From Bolinopsis microptera (lineage: Eukaryota > Ctenophora > Tentaculata > Lobata > Bolinopsidae): 64,000 nt of DNA. The notes under the pieces were generated by a model that was not told where the DNA came from, made no database searches, and worked only from the letters and a program-made list of their open reading frames with translations. Position numbers and translations under genes: made by a program. The DNA lies in assembly GCF_026151205.1 (NCBI RefSeq), contig NC_087081.1, positions 12,606,340 to 12,670,339 of the forward strand, read 5' to 3'. Below are positions 37,701-47,925 of this stretch, one piece after another (within the stretch, counting starts at the first letter, position 1; each line of letters starts with the position of its first letter).

Positions 37701-40700
37701 ACAACTTTGTTTTGGAAAACTTCATTCTGACAGCTGCAGTCTTCCTTCTATGTTGTATAATTCCCCAGGAATAGTGATTTAGTTGACAACAGAGGTGATA
37801 TGGTATTGGTTTATAATTTACCTAACTGCCTGCAAGTCCAATAAACCAAAAAGTTTTTTTTGTGTAATGTAGGCCTCAAAATACAAAACTTCATTCTGAC
37901 AGCCGTAGTCTAAAAAGGGGTATATATCATGCCGATTTTTTCCCCTTTTACTGGCAAATTTTAACAATTCCAAACCCCGGGAAGAAAACTTTCCCTAGTT
38001 TTTAGGTGTTTTGTGAAGTTTCTGGTTTAAAACAGCTGTTTTTAAAGATTTTGTGGCTTTTATAAAAACACCATCATTCTGACAGCCTTACACCCGTACG
38101 CCTTGTTCAAACTGCTGTTATGTGTTTGCTCAAAGAAATAAGAACACATCACCTCAGCAACAAGAGCCTTGTGGTTCTCGTCCTGTGCTTCTATCAGCTC
38201 CGCCAGGAAGTAGTCCCCTGTAATGTTAGTGTGTTTGAGAGTGCATTTTAAAGTTATTTACAATTATTATTCTTTAGATAAGAGTACCTTTTAAAGTATC
38301 TTTGAAATAATAACAGCTAAACTAGCTATGATAGTCTAATTTAAGTTAAGTTATAACAGTAGAACTAACTATGTTTATCTAAGAATCCTCACCGTAAGTC
38401 TCGCTTAGGACTTTGTTCTGCTGAGTGAAGAGCGGCGCAAGATCGTCATTATCCTCCGGGCGCGCTTCCCTGATGTGCAGCTGTGGCACGTGCCCATGAC
38501 GCTGACATAAGAACAATTTCTCTTCCTTCTGTCCGTTCTTCACACGCGCAAAGTTCTCCAGCAGTGCTGATCCTGAAGAGAAGTGGATTGAGTATTAATT
38601 AACTATTTAGATTATTAATTAGCTGACTAATAGATAGCGTAATGGTAACACGATCGCCTCCCATGCAGAAGGTTCAAATCCAGTCTGATGCCAGTCGGCC
38701 AAATTGCTTGCTTTTTTGCAACAATTTGCAACATTGCTACACTAGTTTATATATATTTTTCGTTCTAATCGCTGCTGATGTGGCTATCTATGTAGATTCT
38801 GCACTGGTGGGGGTTGAGGCATCTATTTTGAAATGTGACAGTGATTCTGAGACTTGAGTCAATAGTAGATGCTGATTGGTTAATCGCTGTCACGTGTTAC
38901 AAAAACATACCTCAACTCCCACCGGAATTCACATCTAAACTACTTCAACCATACACTAAAATTAAACCAAACACTGTCCAGTGCAGACAATAAAAGTTTG
39001 TTATTATTCACGGATAATCTGAGTTTACTGCAAATGTGCTGCTTAACTAAACAGTGTTTATGTAAGAGCAGTAACATGTGTTATCACATGATTAGTAACA
39101 GACTCGCCTTGGTCTCTTGTTATGGATTGGTTCCGCAGATTTTCTTTTGGGTCTCTTTTTTTAGTTCTTGTTTATCTGTTGTATTACATCTACAGAGACG
39201 ACTCCAAGACCACTATTAAAACTTACAAACTGGAGAGACAAACGAACACTTCTGCTGAAAGCAGCATATCTTCCTCAAACAAGGATGGAGATGAAGATTG
39301 GGAGAAACTTAACACAAGAAACATTTTATCAGTAGAGGAGGAAGTGAAGAAAAGAACTGATTCTGTGTTGAGGAAATGTAAGGAACTTTCTGAAGGTGGA
39401 CTGAAGGTAAAAAAACATCCAACACAATTCAGAAATTTTCCGGAACTCCGATTAGGTGAGGAAATAGCTTTGTCCATAAGATTTCCATTGCGTGATAGGT
39501 CTCAATTGAGCGTTCAATTTCTCTTAATAACATCGCTGAACTTTTTATCTCACGAAGTTTGTGATTCATTTATCACGTTACTTAAAATGTTACTTATCAC
39601 GTGACATGTTATCTGTCAGGTTGGTGTCCAGTGTTTAAGGCTGGGAGTAGTAACTGGAAGGATTATCTTGCTAGACTCCTACACATTGATACAATGTTAG
39701 TATTTTAATATATATTGCAATGAAGACAACTCTGGGTTAACAAACATCTTCATGAAATCTGTTTTATGAGTCTTATAAGTCTGTATAGTATCCACTTGAT
39801 AAACGTGTGAGCTATAAAATATAATATAGATAAAGTGAAAGTGAAACTAACTTCACAAACCCCTCAGAAAATGTGGAGGTATTAAAAAGAAAGGTCTATT
39901 TGAAACCTGTCTACACAACCAATTACTAAAGTTTTCAACGAACCCGTACCCAGTGAAGAACAACAACCTGATAAACTTCATGACAGTACGCCACCCGTAC
40001 GAGAGACTAGTGAGCGCGTACAGAGACAAAGTAGAACACGCTGATAAAATACAGTTCTACGACAAAATAGGGAGCTTCGCTAAACTGAAATACAGACAAA
40101 TCCCTCCTCATCAAGAACCAAACAGAGAACTTCTAGCAGCAGCTTCAGATAAGGTCATCAGAACTCACGGAGCTCCCGATCCTACCAACCCATTTAATAA
40201 TCCACTGGGTCCAACATTTGTGGAGTTCTCAAAAGCTCGTTTGTTGGATAGAATAAACGATGACCACTGGGCTTCATACGAGAAATACTGTGCTCCATGT
40301 GCCATGAACTACAACATGATAGTAAGGTTTGAAACACTGCACAGAGATAACATGTATATCATGAAGAGAACAGAGCTGAAGGAGAAGGGGTGGTCAGGTG
40401 ACAGGAACCCAACTTTGCAAGGTAGAACAGGAGAGGAGATCTGGAGACAATACTTCTCACTGCTGGACAGGGGGTTGTTGGAGTTATACCAGGAGATGTA
40501 CAGTGTGGACTGTGAGTTGTTCGATTACGATTGTGATATCAGCTTTTTTGAGGGTGCTTAGACGATCAGATTCAGCTACGGTTAATATCGGGCTTCAGTT
40601 AATATTCAGGCCTCGGTTAATATTCGTGTTAATGTTCGGGCAAAATTATTTCTGTGAGATCTATATCACAGTATATACGATTGTGAACCCAAGTTTGGAT

Positions 40701-40889
40701 TACTAAATACTACCAAATACGAATTTGTTTTTTTTTTTAATCTCTAAACATCTACATAGCAACAGAGTTCGAGCTTATTCCTGTTTAACTGCTGACGAAA
40801 AACATGATCTGTGACATGACACTACGGAGAAAATGCACACCTAGACAGATAATTTATACCTCGTACACCGTCTCGATAATCGTTTGAGC

Positions 40890-40932
<43 letters not shown>

Positions 40933-41970
40933 TAAAGTAAAAGTCTCACCCAGGTGTGATGTGCCACTAAGGAGGAAAATACTCTGCACATAAACGCAAG
41001 CATTGTACACTGTTCTGATAATCTCTTGAGCGATGTCGTGCTGATACGGTCTCTTGGCCACAAAGTAATGCAGAAACAGGGAGTTGAGAGGCTGAAATTA
41101 AATGTTGATAACTAACTTTCCTTGATTAAATCTTCAGCAAGTTTAGTCAAATATAGGGCCAAAACAGATATAATAATGAACTGGTAAAATTGATTAAAAT
41201 ATTACAGCTGACTCACAGTGACTCCCTCCAATCCGTACTTTGGGATCATATCGTGTTCCCATAGTTTAGGATCGTAGGATTTACTGTTTGGGTAGTCGTA
41301 GAAAGCTCCAAAACCAAGCACTTCTCCGTTAGAGCTGGTCAGTGTTATTGACAGGACAGCTTTTTCTCTGAAATTATTTAAAGCTAAATTTATTTTATAA
41401 TCTAAGTGTTTAAAAGTAATTTTCAGCTAATTTATAGCATGGCTTCATGTTTATGATTTTTTGCCACCAGAGGTAAGGAGTAGAAATATCTATTATGCTT
41501 TCAGAGTTAATTGAGAAACACAATAATATATAATAACATAAATAATATACAGGAACTTACATGATGTTAACTACGTTGACTTTACCGAAACATTTTTCTG
41601 TACTTCGTTCAATAAGCTTCATGATCTGAGGAGCATCAATAGACTCGGTGCGCCGCACGCTGGAAAACAAAACTTTATAAATATTTTGCTGAAATATTTA
41701 TTTATTTTTGTTAAAATTGTATGTTTTTTCAATTCCTGACACTTCATCTAAGGGTTCACTGCATTTATTGCATATAATTTTTAAATGTTACCAAGGTTAT
41801 CAGGAAACTCGAGATGTTACCATAGTTATGAAATGATTGATGATGTTACATAGTTATCACTTATCTAGTAACTGGTGAAAGTACTGTGGTTAATACCTGA
41901 AGTTCTCCAAGGAAGACTGATGTCCATTACTTGGAGCACTGGTTAGCGTGGTCAGAGGAGTTATTGACAT
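19713..41970 (-). CDS. CFAP61: Cilia- and flagella-associated protein 61, 29 exons, about 1,248 aa
   Basis: Axonemal protein of the calmodulin- and spoke-associated complex, needed for radial spoke assembly. Exons (minus): 41897-41970 (ATG), 41561-41659, 41217-41367, 40950-41091, 38393-38572, 38153-38217, 36248-36402, 35989-36071, 35678-35829, 35258-35419, 35062-35132, 34749-34888, 34396-34529, 34156-34292, 33751-33867, 29669-29794, 29449-29544, 29013-29228, about 28803-28909, 28472-28549, 28181-28256, 21911-22075, 21512-21676, 21148-21309, 20925-21047, 20629-20749, 20284-20451, 19949-20164 and 19713-19779 (TGA). Diagnostic stretches: CVRRTES at the N terminus, AFCIQLFCIDERYEMRSIDF, REHGHLYH, RPRRQIKYP, KMVINSRIVVVGASD, YDYLVLCTG (nucleotide-fold region), CLVFDGRLVIDTDCHTNDP, AAGPLTKYKRAFYCDE, LHLNQYHTVETITCLS and a C terminus YLSYNKYHLPHYAG. 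Length equals the vertebrate protein (about 1,237 aa). Exon 8-9 is an acidic, Ser-rich linker. The exon 18/19 junction is the least certain. Exon 22 uses the weak donor GTTTCA. Introns 4, 15 and 21 host other genes. Confidence 0.95.
22713..24918 (-). CDS. ABCG-type half-transporter (White/ABCG family), 673 aa
   Basis: ATP-driven membrane exporter of the ABCG class, a half-transporter that works as a dimer; substrate not predictable. Two exons, 23346-24918 and 22713-23161 (TAG), split by a 184-bp intron in phase. ATG at 24918 follows two in-frame GTG codons. The nucleotide-binding domain comes first, as in ABCG proteins. Walker A is GASGAGKTTLLN, with a Q-loop region YVQQDDYFIGTMTV. The signature is SGGERKRLS, Walker B LLFIDEPTSGLD, and the H-loop is TIHQPTSELF. 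Then come six membrane segments (from ARTRIVQTIIVGLLCGLAYY to WIFGAVMCVFAWGC) and a Cys-bearing extracellular loop (CDAEPC). It sits entirely within CFAP61 intron 21 on the same strand, so its transcript lies inside the CFAP61 pre-mRNA. Confidence 0.95.
24919..25442. other. CFAP61 intron 21, upstream of ABCG gene
   Basis: AT-rich, no exon recognised. Presumably contains the ABCG promoter. Confidence 0.4.
25443..26125 (-). pseudogene. LINE fragment, C-terminal end of a CR1/Jockey-like reverse transcriptase
   Basis: About 225 codons open from roughly SKQLKTKISRNAGVMMKLKS through NSLIQSHLYYCATVWG to a stop at 25443. This matches the thumb and tail region that ends CR1/Jockey-type LINE reverse transcriptases. 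The catalytic palm is missing, so this is a 5'-truncated dead copy. It lies in CFAP61 intron 21, same strand. No intact tail or target duplication identified. Confidence 0.85.
26126..28180. other. CFAP61 intron 21, no further feature
   Basis: AT-rich sequence with a short TTG-trinucleotide run at about 27250-27275. No coding exon or element boundary recognised. Confidence 0.45.
30010..31695. repeat. Diverged tandem duplication, about 0.6-0.8 kb per copy
   Basis: Copy A (about 30010-30620) and copy B (about 30890-31695) line up in order over most of their length with many small gaps. The longest shared piece is GGGAGTAGCCCGGTTTTGTT, followed by GAGCTAATG. Other shared words are GTCATGAAGAGA and GCCAACAAATGACAG. 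Neither copy has a convincing open frame. The pair ends about 280 bp before the start codon of the gene at 31971. Confidence 0.75.
31971..33409 (+). CDS. Small secreted protein with a C-terminal CCP/sushi-like module
   Basis: Nested in CFAP61 intron 15 on the opposite strand. Exons 31971-32022, 32269-32476, 32616-32962 and 33102 onward join in phase. The first exon encodes a typical signal peptide, MLLLLTQLVATLAAAST. Exons 2-3 give about 185 residues of acidic, probably beta-rich sequence that I cannot assign (contains SFYIIVALYAGGNYIADASI and a CSDY...ITECDS cysteine pair). Exon 4 encodes four cysteines in the CCP order: CATLPWF, LTCPDVAY, VVCEGG and QPACSAG. It could end by reading through to TAA at 33407-33409, as reported here, or be spliced at 33288 (GTCAGT) to an exon I did not find. 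Likely extracellular binding protein; function unknown. Confidence 0.7.
33622..33772 (-). repeat. 43-bp tandem repeat carrying exon end plus splice donor, four copies
   Basis: On the coding strand each unit reads ...CATCATCTAGTYCAGATCAG/GTATGTTYAG with exact 43-bp spacing; copies end at 33751, 33708, 33665 and 33622. The one at 33751 follows the true CFAP61 exon 15. The other three lie in the intron, two with GTATGT and the last with GTTTGT. Confidence 0.93.
36575..37165. mobile_element. MITE with about 130-bp inverted repeats and TA duplication
   Basis: Ends CGGGTGTAAGGCTGTCAGAA and (right, reversed) CGGGTGTACGGCTGTCAGAA are each flanked by TA. The arms continue for about 130 bp with few differences (ATCAAATTAC, AACTTGATTTTGGGCATAT). 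Interior 300 bp is non-coding and carries further CTGTCAGAATGA copies. In CFAP61 intron 6. Confidence 0.88.
37268..37352. repeat. Perfect 85-bp palindrome (42-bp arms, 1-bp centre)
   Basis: Left arm begins GAACAATCCATGGTTACAAG at 37268 and the right arm, 37311-37352, is its exact reverse complement, separated by one C at 37310. It sits between the two MITEs in CFAP61 intron 6. Confidence 0.97.
37544..38096. mobile_element. Second, related MITE copy
   Basis: Right end CATTCTGACAGCCTTACACC, then CG, then TA at 38097-38098, matches the MITE at 36575. The left end is a diverged TACGGTTGTCAGAATGAAGG at about 37542. Contains internal CATTCTGACAGC copies at about 37723 and 37888. Non-coding. Confidence 0.65.
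38627..38690 (+). repeat. tRNA-like fragment (Gly-like), probable SINE head remnant
   Basis: Shows an A box (TAGCGTAATGGTAACACGA), an anticodon-like CTCCCAT and a B box (GGTTCAAATCC) at tRNA spacing. The acceptor stem does not pair. More likely a SINE-derived scrap than a working tRNA gene. In CFAP61 intron 4. Confidence 0.5.
39122..40561 (+). CDS. Carbohydrate sulfotransferase (HNK-1/CHST8-14 type), 367 aa
   Basis: Golgi type II membrane enzyme expected to transfer sulfate from PAPS to a glycan such as chondroitin, dermatan or a GalNAc-bearing sugar; the acceptor cannot be told. Exons 39122-39455, 39620-39695 and 39868-40561 (TAG) join in phase. Residues 7-22 (FGSLFLVLVYLLYYIY) are the signal anchor, followed by a polar stem of about 90 aa. 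The 5'-phosphosulfate loop is CPVFKAGSSNWK (exon 2). The 3'-phosphate motif is TVRHPYERLVSAYRDK (exon 3). The C terminus has the family's spaced cysteines (YCAPCAMNY, CELFDYDC). It lies in CFAP61 intron 4 on the opposite strand. Confidence 0.92.
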
Positions 41971-42549
41971 CCTATATTAATTGTATAGAATAATCATTAA
42001 TCAAAGCTAAAATATTTGAATGTTCATCTGTTTATTGTTTAACTGATAGGCATATTATTATGTGAAACTGGACGCTCACAATATGAGAGAAGAGAAAAGA
42101 CAATTTTTTGAGAAAATATGAGAGAAGAGAAAAGACAATTTTTTGAGAAAAGACAATTTTTTTATTTTTCACCAATTCAATACACAATCAATAATTAATA
42201 TATATCTAGATCTGAATAAACTTGATTTCAAAGTAAATGATAAAAGTATGCTAGCAGCTAGCGCGCTTGCATTAATCAATAGTACACGCTGTTAAGGTGG
42301 GTCTGACCACACCGCCACTCACATTACCACAGCTGGTGAATATTTGGAAAAAATACTAACAGGGTTTCATACTAACTGCCACAACCTTGACAACAAACAG
42401 CTGATATGAAATCCCCTACTCCACAAGGAGGTTCAGTAAATGGTATCAGCCTATTAATAAGGAAGAAAGTCATGTCCTAACAGTTATAGACGGATAGGAC
42501 CTAACAGTCCTATTCTACAGTTAGAGACAAATTTAACTTAGTTAGTACT
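41971..42549. other. CFAP61 upstream region
   Basis: Likely holds the CFAP61 promoter. A short direct duplication of GAGAAAAGACAATTTTTTGA occurs at about 42092-42160. No other feature seen. Confidence 0.45.
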
Positions 42550-42599
42550 ATGGTTTACAGTCAACTGCAGGGTACCCTGAATCACAGACTACCGTTAAA

Positions 42600-43041
42600 A
42601 CATTTTCAAAATTCAGCTTTCTGCAACGCACATTTCACTGTTTTGACTGAATTTTTCTTGAATGACCATCTAGTAAGGTCACTGAGGATGACACAAGACA
42701 CGATCGAGGTACTCAAAGTTTTACTCCCAAAGAAAGCTTTGATAAACGGAAAATCATCGGGATATTTTAAAAAGAGATTTTGGAAGATTTTTGAACAGGA
42801 ACTTTCTGCTGTCCCCTTGACCGAAATTTCGCGGTTTTGACTGAAATTTTTACTAGTGACCAATCAGTGAGAGTGACACAAATCACCATCAAGGTACTGG
42901 AAGCAGTATATCCGGAGAAAGATTTGATGCAATGAAAATGTTCTATATGTCCTACCGGTAGGACATACTCGAATTTCAGCTTCCCACAACCCAAATTTCA
43001 CTGTACTGACTCAACTTTTCTTGAATGACCACCATACAAGG

Positions 43042-43087
<46 letters not shown>

Positions 43088-44090
43088 GGGACCCCCAACC
43101 CATGTAGCTGAGACACCTCACAGCAAGTAGACCAAAGTGGCTCTTGCTTGTGAAAGGTGCGTCAACTACCCGCCGAAGCGGTGGGTTGGGAGTCCCCCCT
43201 GGGATCATTTCGTCCGTAAAATTATATACAACATAAAATAGTACAGTAAAATATCAAAATTTACATAAACAAATCTAGGAGACCTCAAAGCTCGTCTTCT
43301 GGGGGATGAGGTTGAAGGAGATGTCATGCAGTTCAAGATGCTGGGCCGTTGATCTTCCTCTGATTCCTCTTAGTGCAATGAGTGTACTTCTTAACAGATC
43401 AAATCTGAATCGTGTTCTGATATGATTTTTGACTTGGCTCTTGGCTTCTTTTTTATGGTCAGCTATCATCTCAGAGACACGATCTACAAATACAGTGCAT
43501 AGGGGTCCCATACCTCCAGAGGTTGTGAAGACTAGAGGGACAAAGGATCCTTTCTCTGACTGAAGTACTCTCTCTTCATACAAATCTTTCTTTTCTTTCT
43601 CGTGATCTTTATAGATCTTATCTAGCGTCTTAAATGTGTTTGTGTCACAGTTAGGATGTGTGACCCTAATGTCAAAGAATGTTCTTTCAAAGGGTGCATA
43701 CAATCCGACAGCTGCAACATCAAGACGGGCTTCATCCTGGGTGTTGGTCTTTCTTGAGAAGGAGCTTGGTTGGACTGTCAGGAGTGCTGGTTCTATCCTT
43801 ACATCTTTACACTTTGCTTCTCGGAGGAAGAAAGCAGCAGTATCTCTAATAGCGTTGTGGCGCATGCTAACGTATCCGCCTAGTTTACAGTCAAGGGCGT
43901 GGTACACAAGGTATACAAGGTCACTGAGAATGACACAAGACACAATTGAGGTACTCAAAGTTGTATTCCCAAAGAAAGCTTTGATAAAATCATCAAAATA
44001 TGAAAAGGGATTTTGGAAGATTTTGTCTGACCTTAACTCAGAACTCTTAGCAATGATATATAGATATATTTTGTTGCTGTACTCCTACAC
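42600..44090. repeat. Three diverged tandem units of a satellite-like repeat, third one interrupted
   Basis: Units start near 42600, 42830 and 42965 and share TTTCACTG...TTGACTGAATTTTTCTTGA, GTGACACAA and AAAGAAAGCTTTGATAAA-like stretches. Unit 3 is split by the 871-bp retroelement insertion at 43042-43912 and resumes at 43913. Probably remnants of one larger dispersed repeat. Confidence 0.65.
43042..43912 (-). mobile_element. 5'-truncated retroelement end with endonuclease-like C-terminal domain
   Basis: Insertion flanked by ATACAAGG (43034-43041 and 43913-43920). The minus strand encodes about 212 in-frame residues to a stop at 43275, beginning near YHALDCKLGGYVSMRHNAIRD. Features are DEARLDVAAVGLYAP...RTFFDIRVTHPN, plausibly the acidic core of a PD-(D/E)XK-like nuclease, then FTTSGGMGPL. 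This tail is common downstream of reverse transcriptase in retroelements of cnidarians and other animals; I cannot name the clade. On the coding strand the 3' end is a GGGTCCCCCC stem partner followed by about 43 T residues. Confidence 0.75.
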
Positions 44091-44112
44091 ATTAAAAGTC
44101 GGTGTTGATTAG

Positions 44113-47100
44113 ATCTTCGAAATTCTTTGCATCATTTATTAAACATCGTTATCTCAAATTATTTGTTATATAGTAGTGTTGAAAGTATTAAAAAATACAT
44201 ATAAAAAATATATATCATAAGATGATATATCATCTTATTGACAAACTAAACAAAATGGTATTGTTTGGTAAATGTCCAACTAATTTAAATGATAAACTTT
44301 GTCAAGGAATTAAAATAACAGTCAAAAATATAAATAGTATTTCAGATTTGTTTAATTTGATAGTGGGAAATTAGGAATACAAATTTTTTTAAAGAATACA
44401 AGTAAATGACATTTCATTTGGCATGAATGATAATTCAAATTTATGAACTGCAATATTTTGTTTCATACAACAAAAGCCCTTTCGCGCTTGCTTGCAGCAC
44501 ATGATTAAGTAAAAACTCCAAATAAATTTAAAAAAGGAACAGTACCCATTGCATTGTTTTGATTAAATCAAGAAAATATTATGAACTGTTATTATATTAT
44601 GTTAATTAATAAGTGGTATTAGTAAGAGTAGTATTTAAATATGGCTCGTGAATATAATCGTTGATACAATAAATTTTTATTGTAAACCATGTTCGGCGCG
44701 CGGCGTTCGTAGAAAACATGATGCACTAAAATTATTAACTCAAGAAAACAACAATTTCAAATTTCAAGAAAACAACAAACAAAATGTTTGTCATACGTTG
44801 TATGACCCGCCGCGCACGAAGTGCGCGGCTCCCCCTGTAGCGTCGAAGACGCTACTATAGTGAAGCGACTATAGTGAAGCGACCGTGGGGGTCACCACGT
44901 GATACAACAAAATGTTTGGCCTGGAATTCATTTTGAATTTATTACACTATACTATTATTTTAAAATGTTTGTGGATTGGTTAATTGACGATGCAGATGTC
45001 AATTCATCGCAGATCGGCAAGGCACAATCGCGCATTTTGCCGATTTAGCGATGAGCGAGGTGATCGTTGCGAGAAGCATAAATGAGTGCGCGGCGCGGCA
45101 GAGTAACGCATTGCGCTGCAAGTGGATTGGATTTTACAAATTGGTTTAATCTTGCTCTACTAACCAGAGTCCTTTCGCTTGCAGTAGCGCGCGACCGCCG
45201 TGAAACAAGGGCGTCACGCAGTACGCGTAGACACATGGCTATGTGAAGGTTTAATTTAACTATATAATATACATTTTTATAATTTGATTCAGTATTAACG
45301 ATGTCAAAAAATTTGTGAAACGAGCGTGTCATATTTATAATTTATTTTAAAAGTCTGATAAATCCATAATCAATACAATCCTTATAGCGCGATGCACTAC
45401 TGGGTCGCGCCGCGCATTTTCTCGCAACCACCGTATGCATATCGGCGAGATGCGAAGGATTGACATCGTGAATCAATACACATCCCAAAAAACTTTACCA
45501 CCTGCCGGGCTCGCTAGAGGTGATCGATTTTCAATAGCACGTTTGTCCTCGCGCGTCACATCAAGTTCACCAGCTTTCGCACGATGCATTTAGCCTGGTA
45601 GTCATGACAACGACATTACGTTGCAAAGTTTAAAAGCTACGATATTTTATTTAGCCCAAAATCAAACTTTTCGGTTTAATTCAGAATCTAAGTTGTCCCA
45701 AATTTGGCTCCTGGGGAGCTAACTTTAAAGTTAAGAGACGGAAATTTTGTTGAAAACCGGAAGGTTCTATTTATTTTACTTTTGGAGATACACCCCCAGC
45801 CGGTAGGGTTTACTGGGATTAAAAATTGATTTTCGTTGCAATGTGCCAGAATTCATATTAAATATTGTTTTTTATTTTTTTCAGGTGCAAGGATAATGTA
45901 GTATTTTATTTAAGAAAAAACAACTGCTAACCTTAAAAATGTTTATTTTTGATTATTTGGGATATTACAGGGAAACAAAATTGGTTAATTTTCAGACCCG
46001 TTGAAATCAGCAGGCTTTGTTGTCTAGTCTGTTGTTCAAGTTACAATAACAGATGTTTATGTTTTATTAATGTTTTTAATGCAAACAAGTGAAAACGAAT
46101 CTCTATATAGAGATTTTATATAGGGTTATTGTTATATTATGTATATATTGTTTGAATAATTTCGTTATACTGTATCCTAAAAAAAGTGAAAACGAATCTT
46201 TTATGTCATGTATCCTGGGTTTGGACAGGATATGCCCGCTTAAAATATTTCCATCGCGTTACATTGTTCCGACTTCATGTCGAAAAAAGATAGCTAGGCG
46301 ATGGTGAATCGTGTAACTCGTCAATTGATATTGTTTGCAGTATAATTCAATATTTACTTACACTGATAGACTAATAAAATGATAGCAAAATTATATCAAA
46401 AGGATCAATAATAAATCAACAATATTGTTTTTGATCAGTCAAACGAAATTTGATCAGTTCAGCAAAATTACTTGGATATGTCTGTACTTTAAAAGGCTTC
46501 AACGACGGTTTCCTGATCATTTGACAGAGTGTGATCTGCCATATCATGTACACAAATATGCACTGAAAGTGTAATCTTTTACAATCCCCCAGTACAGCAT
46601 GTATCTCAACTAAGATATTGTTGTTGAGTGTTTCAAAAATTCATAATTGAATTGAGTTTGACAGATATTTTAGTGTGATTTTAGATTGGGACGGAATTTG
46701 CTAAATAATTAACATTTAATTTACATTTCCGTGGAGGAATCTGACTTAGTCAGTGCTTCTATGAAAAGCAGTTTTCGAATTCAAGTAATTAATACAAGGT
46801 CTCAGAAGTGTTAAAGTTGCCATCCAGCAGAATCTAGTTTTTCTAACTATCTTGATAAATTGCATTTTTAATTTGGATAACTTTTTTACTTCATCAAAAA
46901 CACGTGATCTAAAGGCCATAATCTTTCGGCAGCCTTCTAATAAGTCATGTCCACTGTCAAGTTGCAAAAATTAAAGCATTAAATAGTGCAGGCTTTTTGT
47001 AACATCATGTAGACCAAGCTCTGTGCACGGGATGCTTCCTGGAAAAAAAATACAAAGAGACTTGTCTTCTAAAACTCATCCCAGCTAGCATTTTGGTGAG

Positions 47101-47204
47101 TGCAAACACTTTCAGGCCGCACGTTCCTTGACCTAGATCAGTTTTCTGCCCAATTTCTGGCCAATTTTCACATATACACTAGATTTTTGACGGTTTCATT
47201 TTAC
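44113..47204. other. Intergenic, gene-poor
   Basis: Mostly AT-rich, with CpG/GCGC-rich stretches at about 44690-44700 and 45000-45450. TATAGGGTTATTGTTATATT occurs at about 46120 and again at about 47570, indicating a short dispersed repeat. No exon recognised. Confidence 0.5.
44804..44893. repeat. Compact 90-bp multi-hairpin element
   Basis: Outer pair GACCC/GGGTC encloses two perfect hairpins, each with a GAA loop: 9-bp stem GCCGCGCAC (809-817 against 821-829 of the 44-kb block) and 8-bp stem GTAGCGTC (837-844 against 848-855). After them TATAGTGAAGCGAC occurs twice in tandem. GC-rich in an AT-rich setting. Class unknown. Confidence 0.7.
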
Positions 47205-47567
47205 GGCCAGGTAGCGCAGTTGGTTAGAACGCCTGTCTTACAATCGTTAGGTTGCGAGTTCGAAACCCACTGACTGCCTGGTCGTGGGGTGAGCGTCGTC
47301 GACGTTCAGCTAAGGATCATGAGTGGTCTATGCAGCCCCCCGGTCTACTCAGCCGAATACTCGAGAAATCGGGTGTGAGGGTTAAATGAGGAGCTGCACA
47401 TTGCAGCAAAGTCTCGGACGAAGAAAGTATGGTACACACTACCTTAACCGTCACTGGCCAAAAAGATCCTTCGGCTTCCTGTAATTGGCTGGTTGCACTT
47501 GTGTAACATTGTGGCTGTTGGAATACACCGAAGTAAAATAAGTGTCTAGATAAAAATAAAAAAAATA
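47205..47567 (+). mobile_element. tRNA-derived SINE, about 360 bp
   Basis: Head (47205-47283) retains a pairing acceptor stem GGCCAGG/CCTGGTC, an A box (TAGCGCAGTTGGTTAGAACG), a TAC anticodon position as in tRNA-Val and a B box (GAGTTCGAAACC). The anticodon stem does not pair, so it is not a tRNA gene. A body of about 250 bp follows, ending in an A-rich tail (GATAAAAATAAAAAAAATA). The target duplication is unclear. Confidence 0.8.
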
Positions 47568-47925
47568 TAGGGTTATTGTTATATTTTATGTACATCATTC
47601 GAATACTTTTTCTATTGTTTTCTACCCATTCACTATTCAATTAGTAGTCAAGAAAAAATAGTCATACTTTAATTGATGTGAATTTGTTTATTCTGTAAAA
47701 TGTGTTTAAAAACTAAAATCATTTATTTATTAAAAATGATCTTGTTTCATTGAAAAACTTGAAGTTTTGCTGCCGAACGAGCGCTGAAAATGCTCGTGTT
47801 ATCATGTTACCAAACCTTAATTAAAAGGGAACTAATTGTGGTGTGTTAACTAGACTCATCCAAAGCTACCCTTTCATAGCAATACCATACATTTTCTTCC
47901 CTGTTGTCAGCTGATATATCATAAT

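Noticed and set aside
46746-46967. 73-codon minus-strand frame in the gene-poor region
   Set aside because: Some resemblance to ordinary coding composition but no recognisable domain, splice partners or repeat match.
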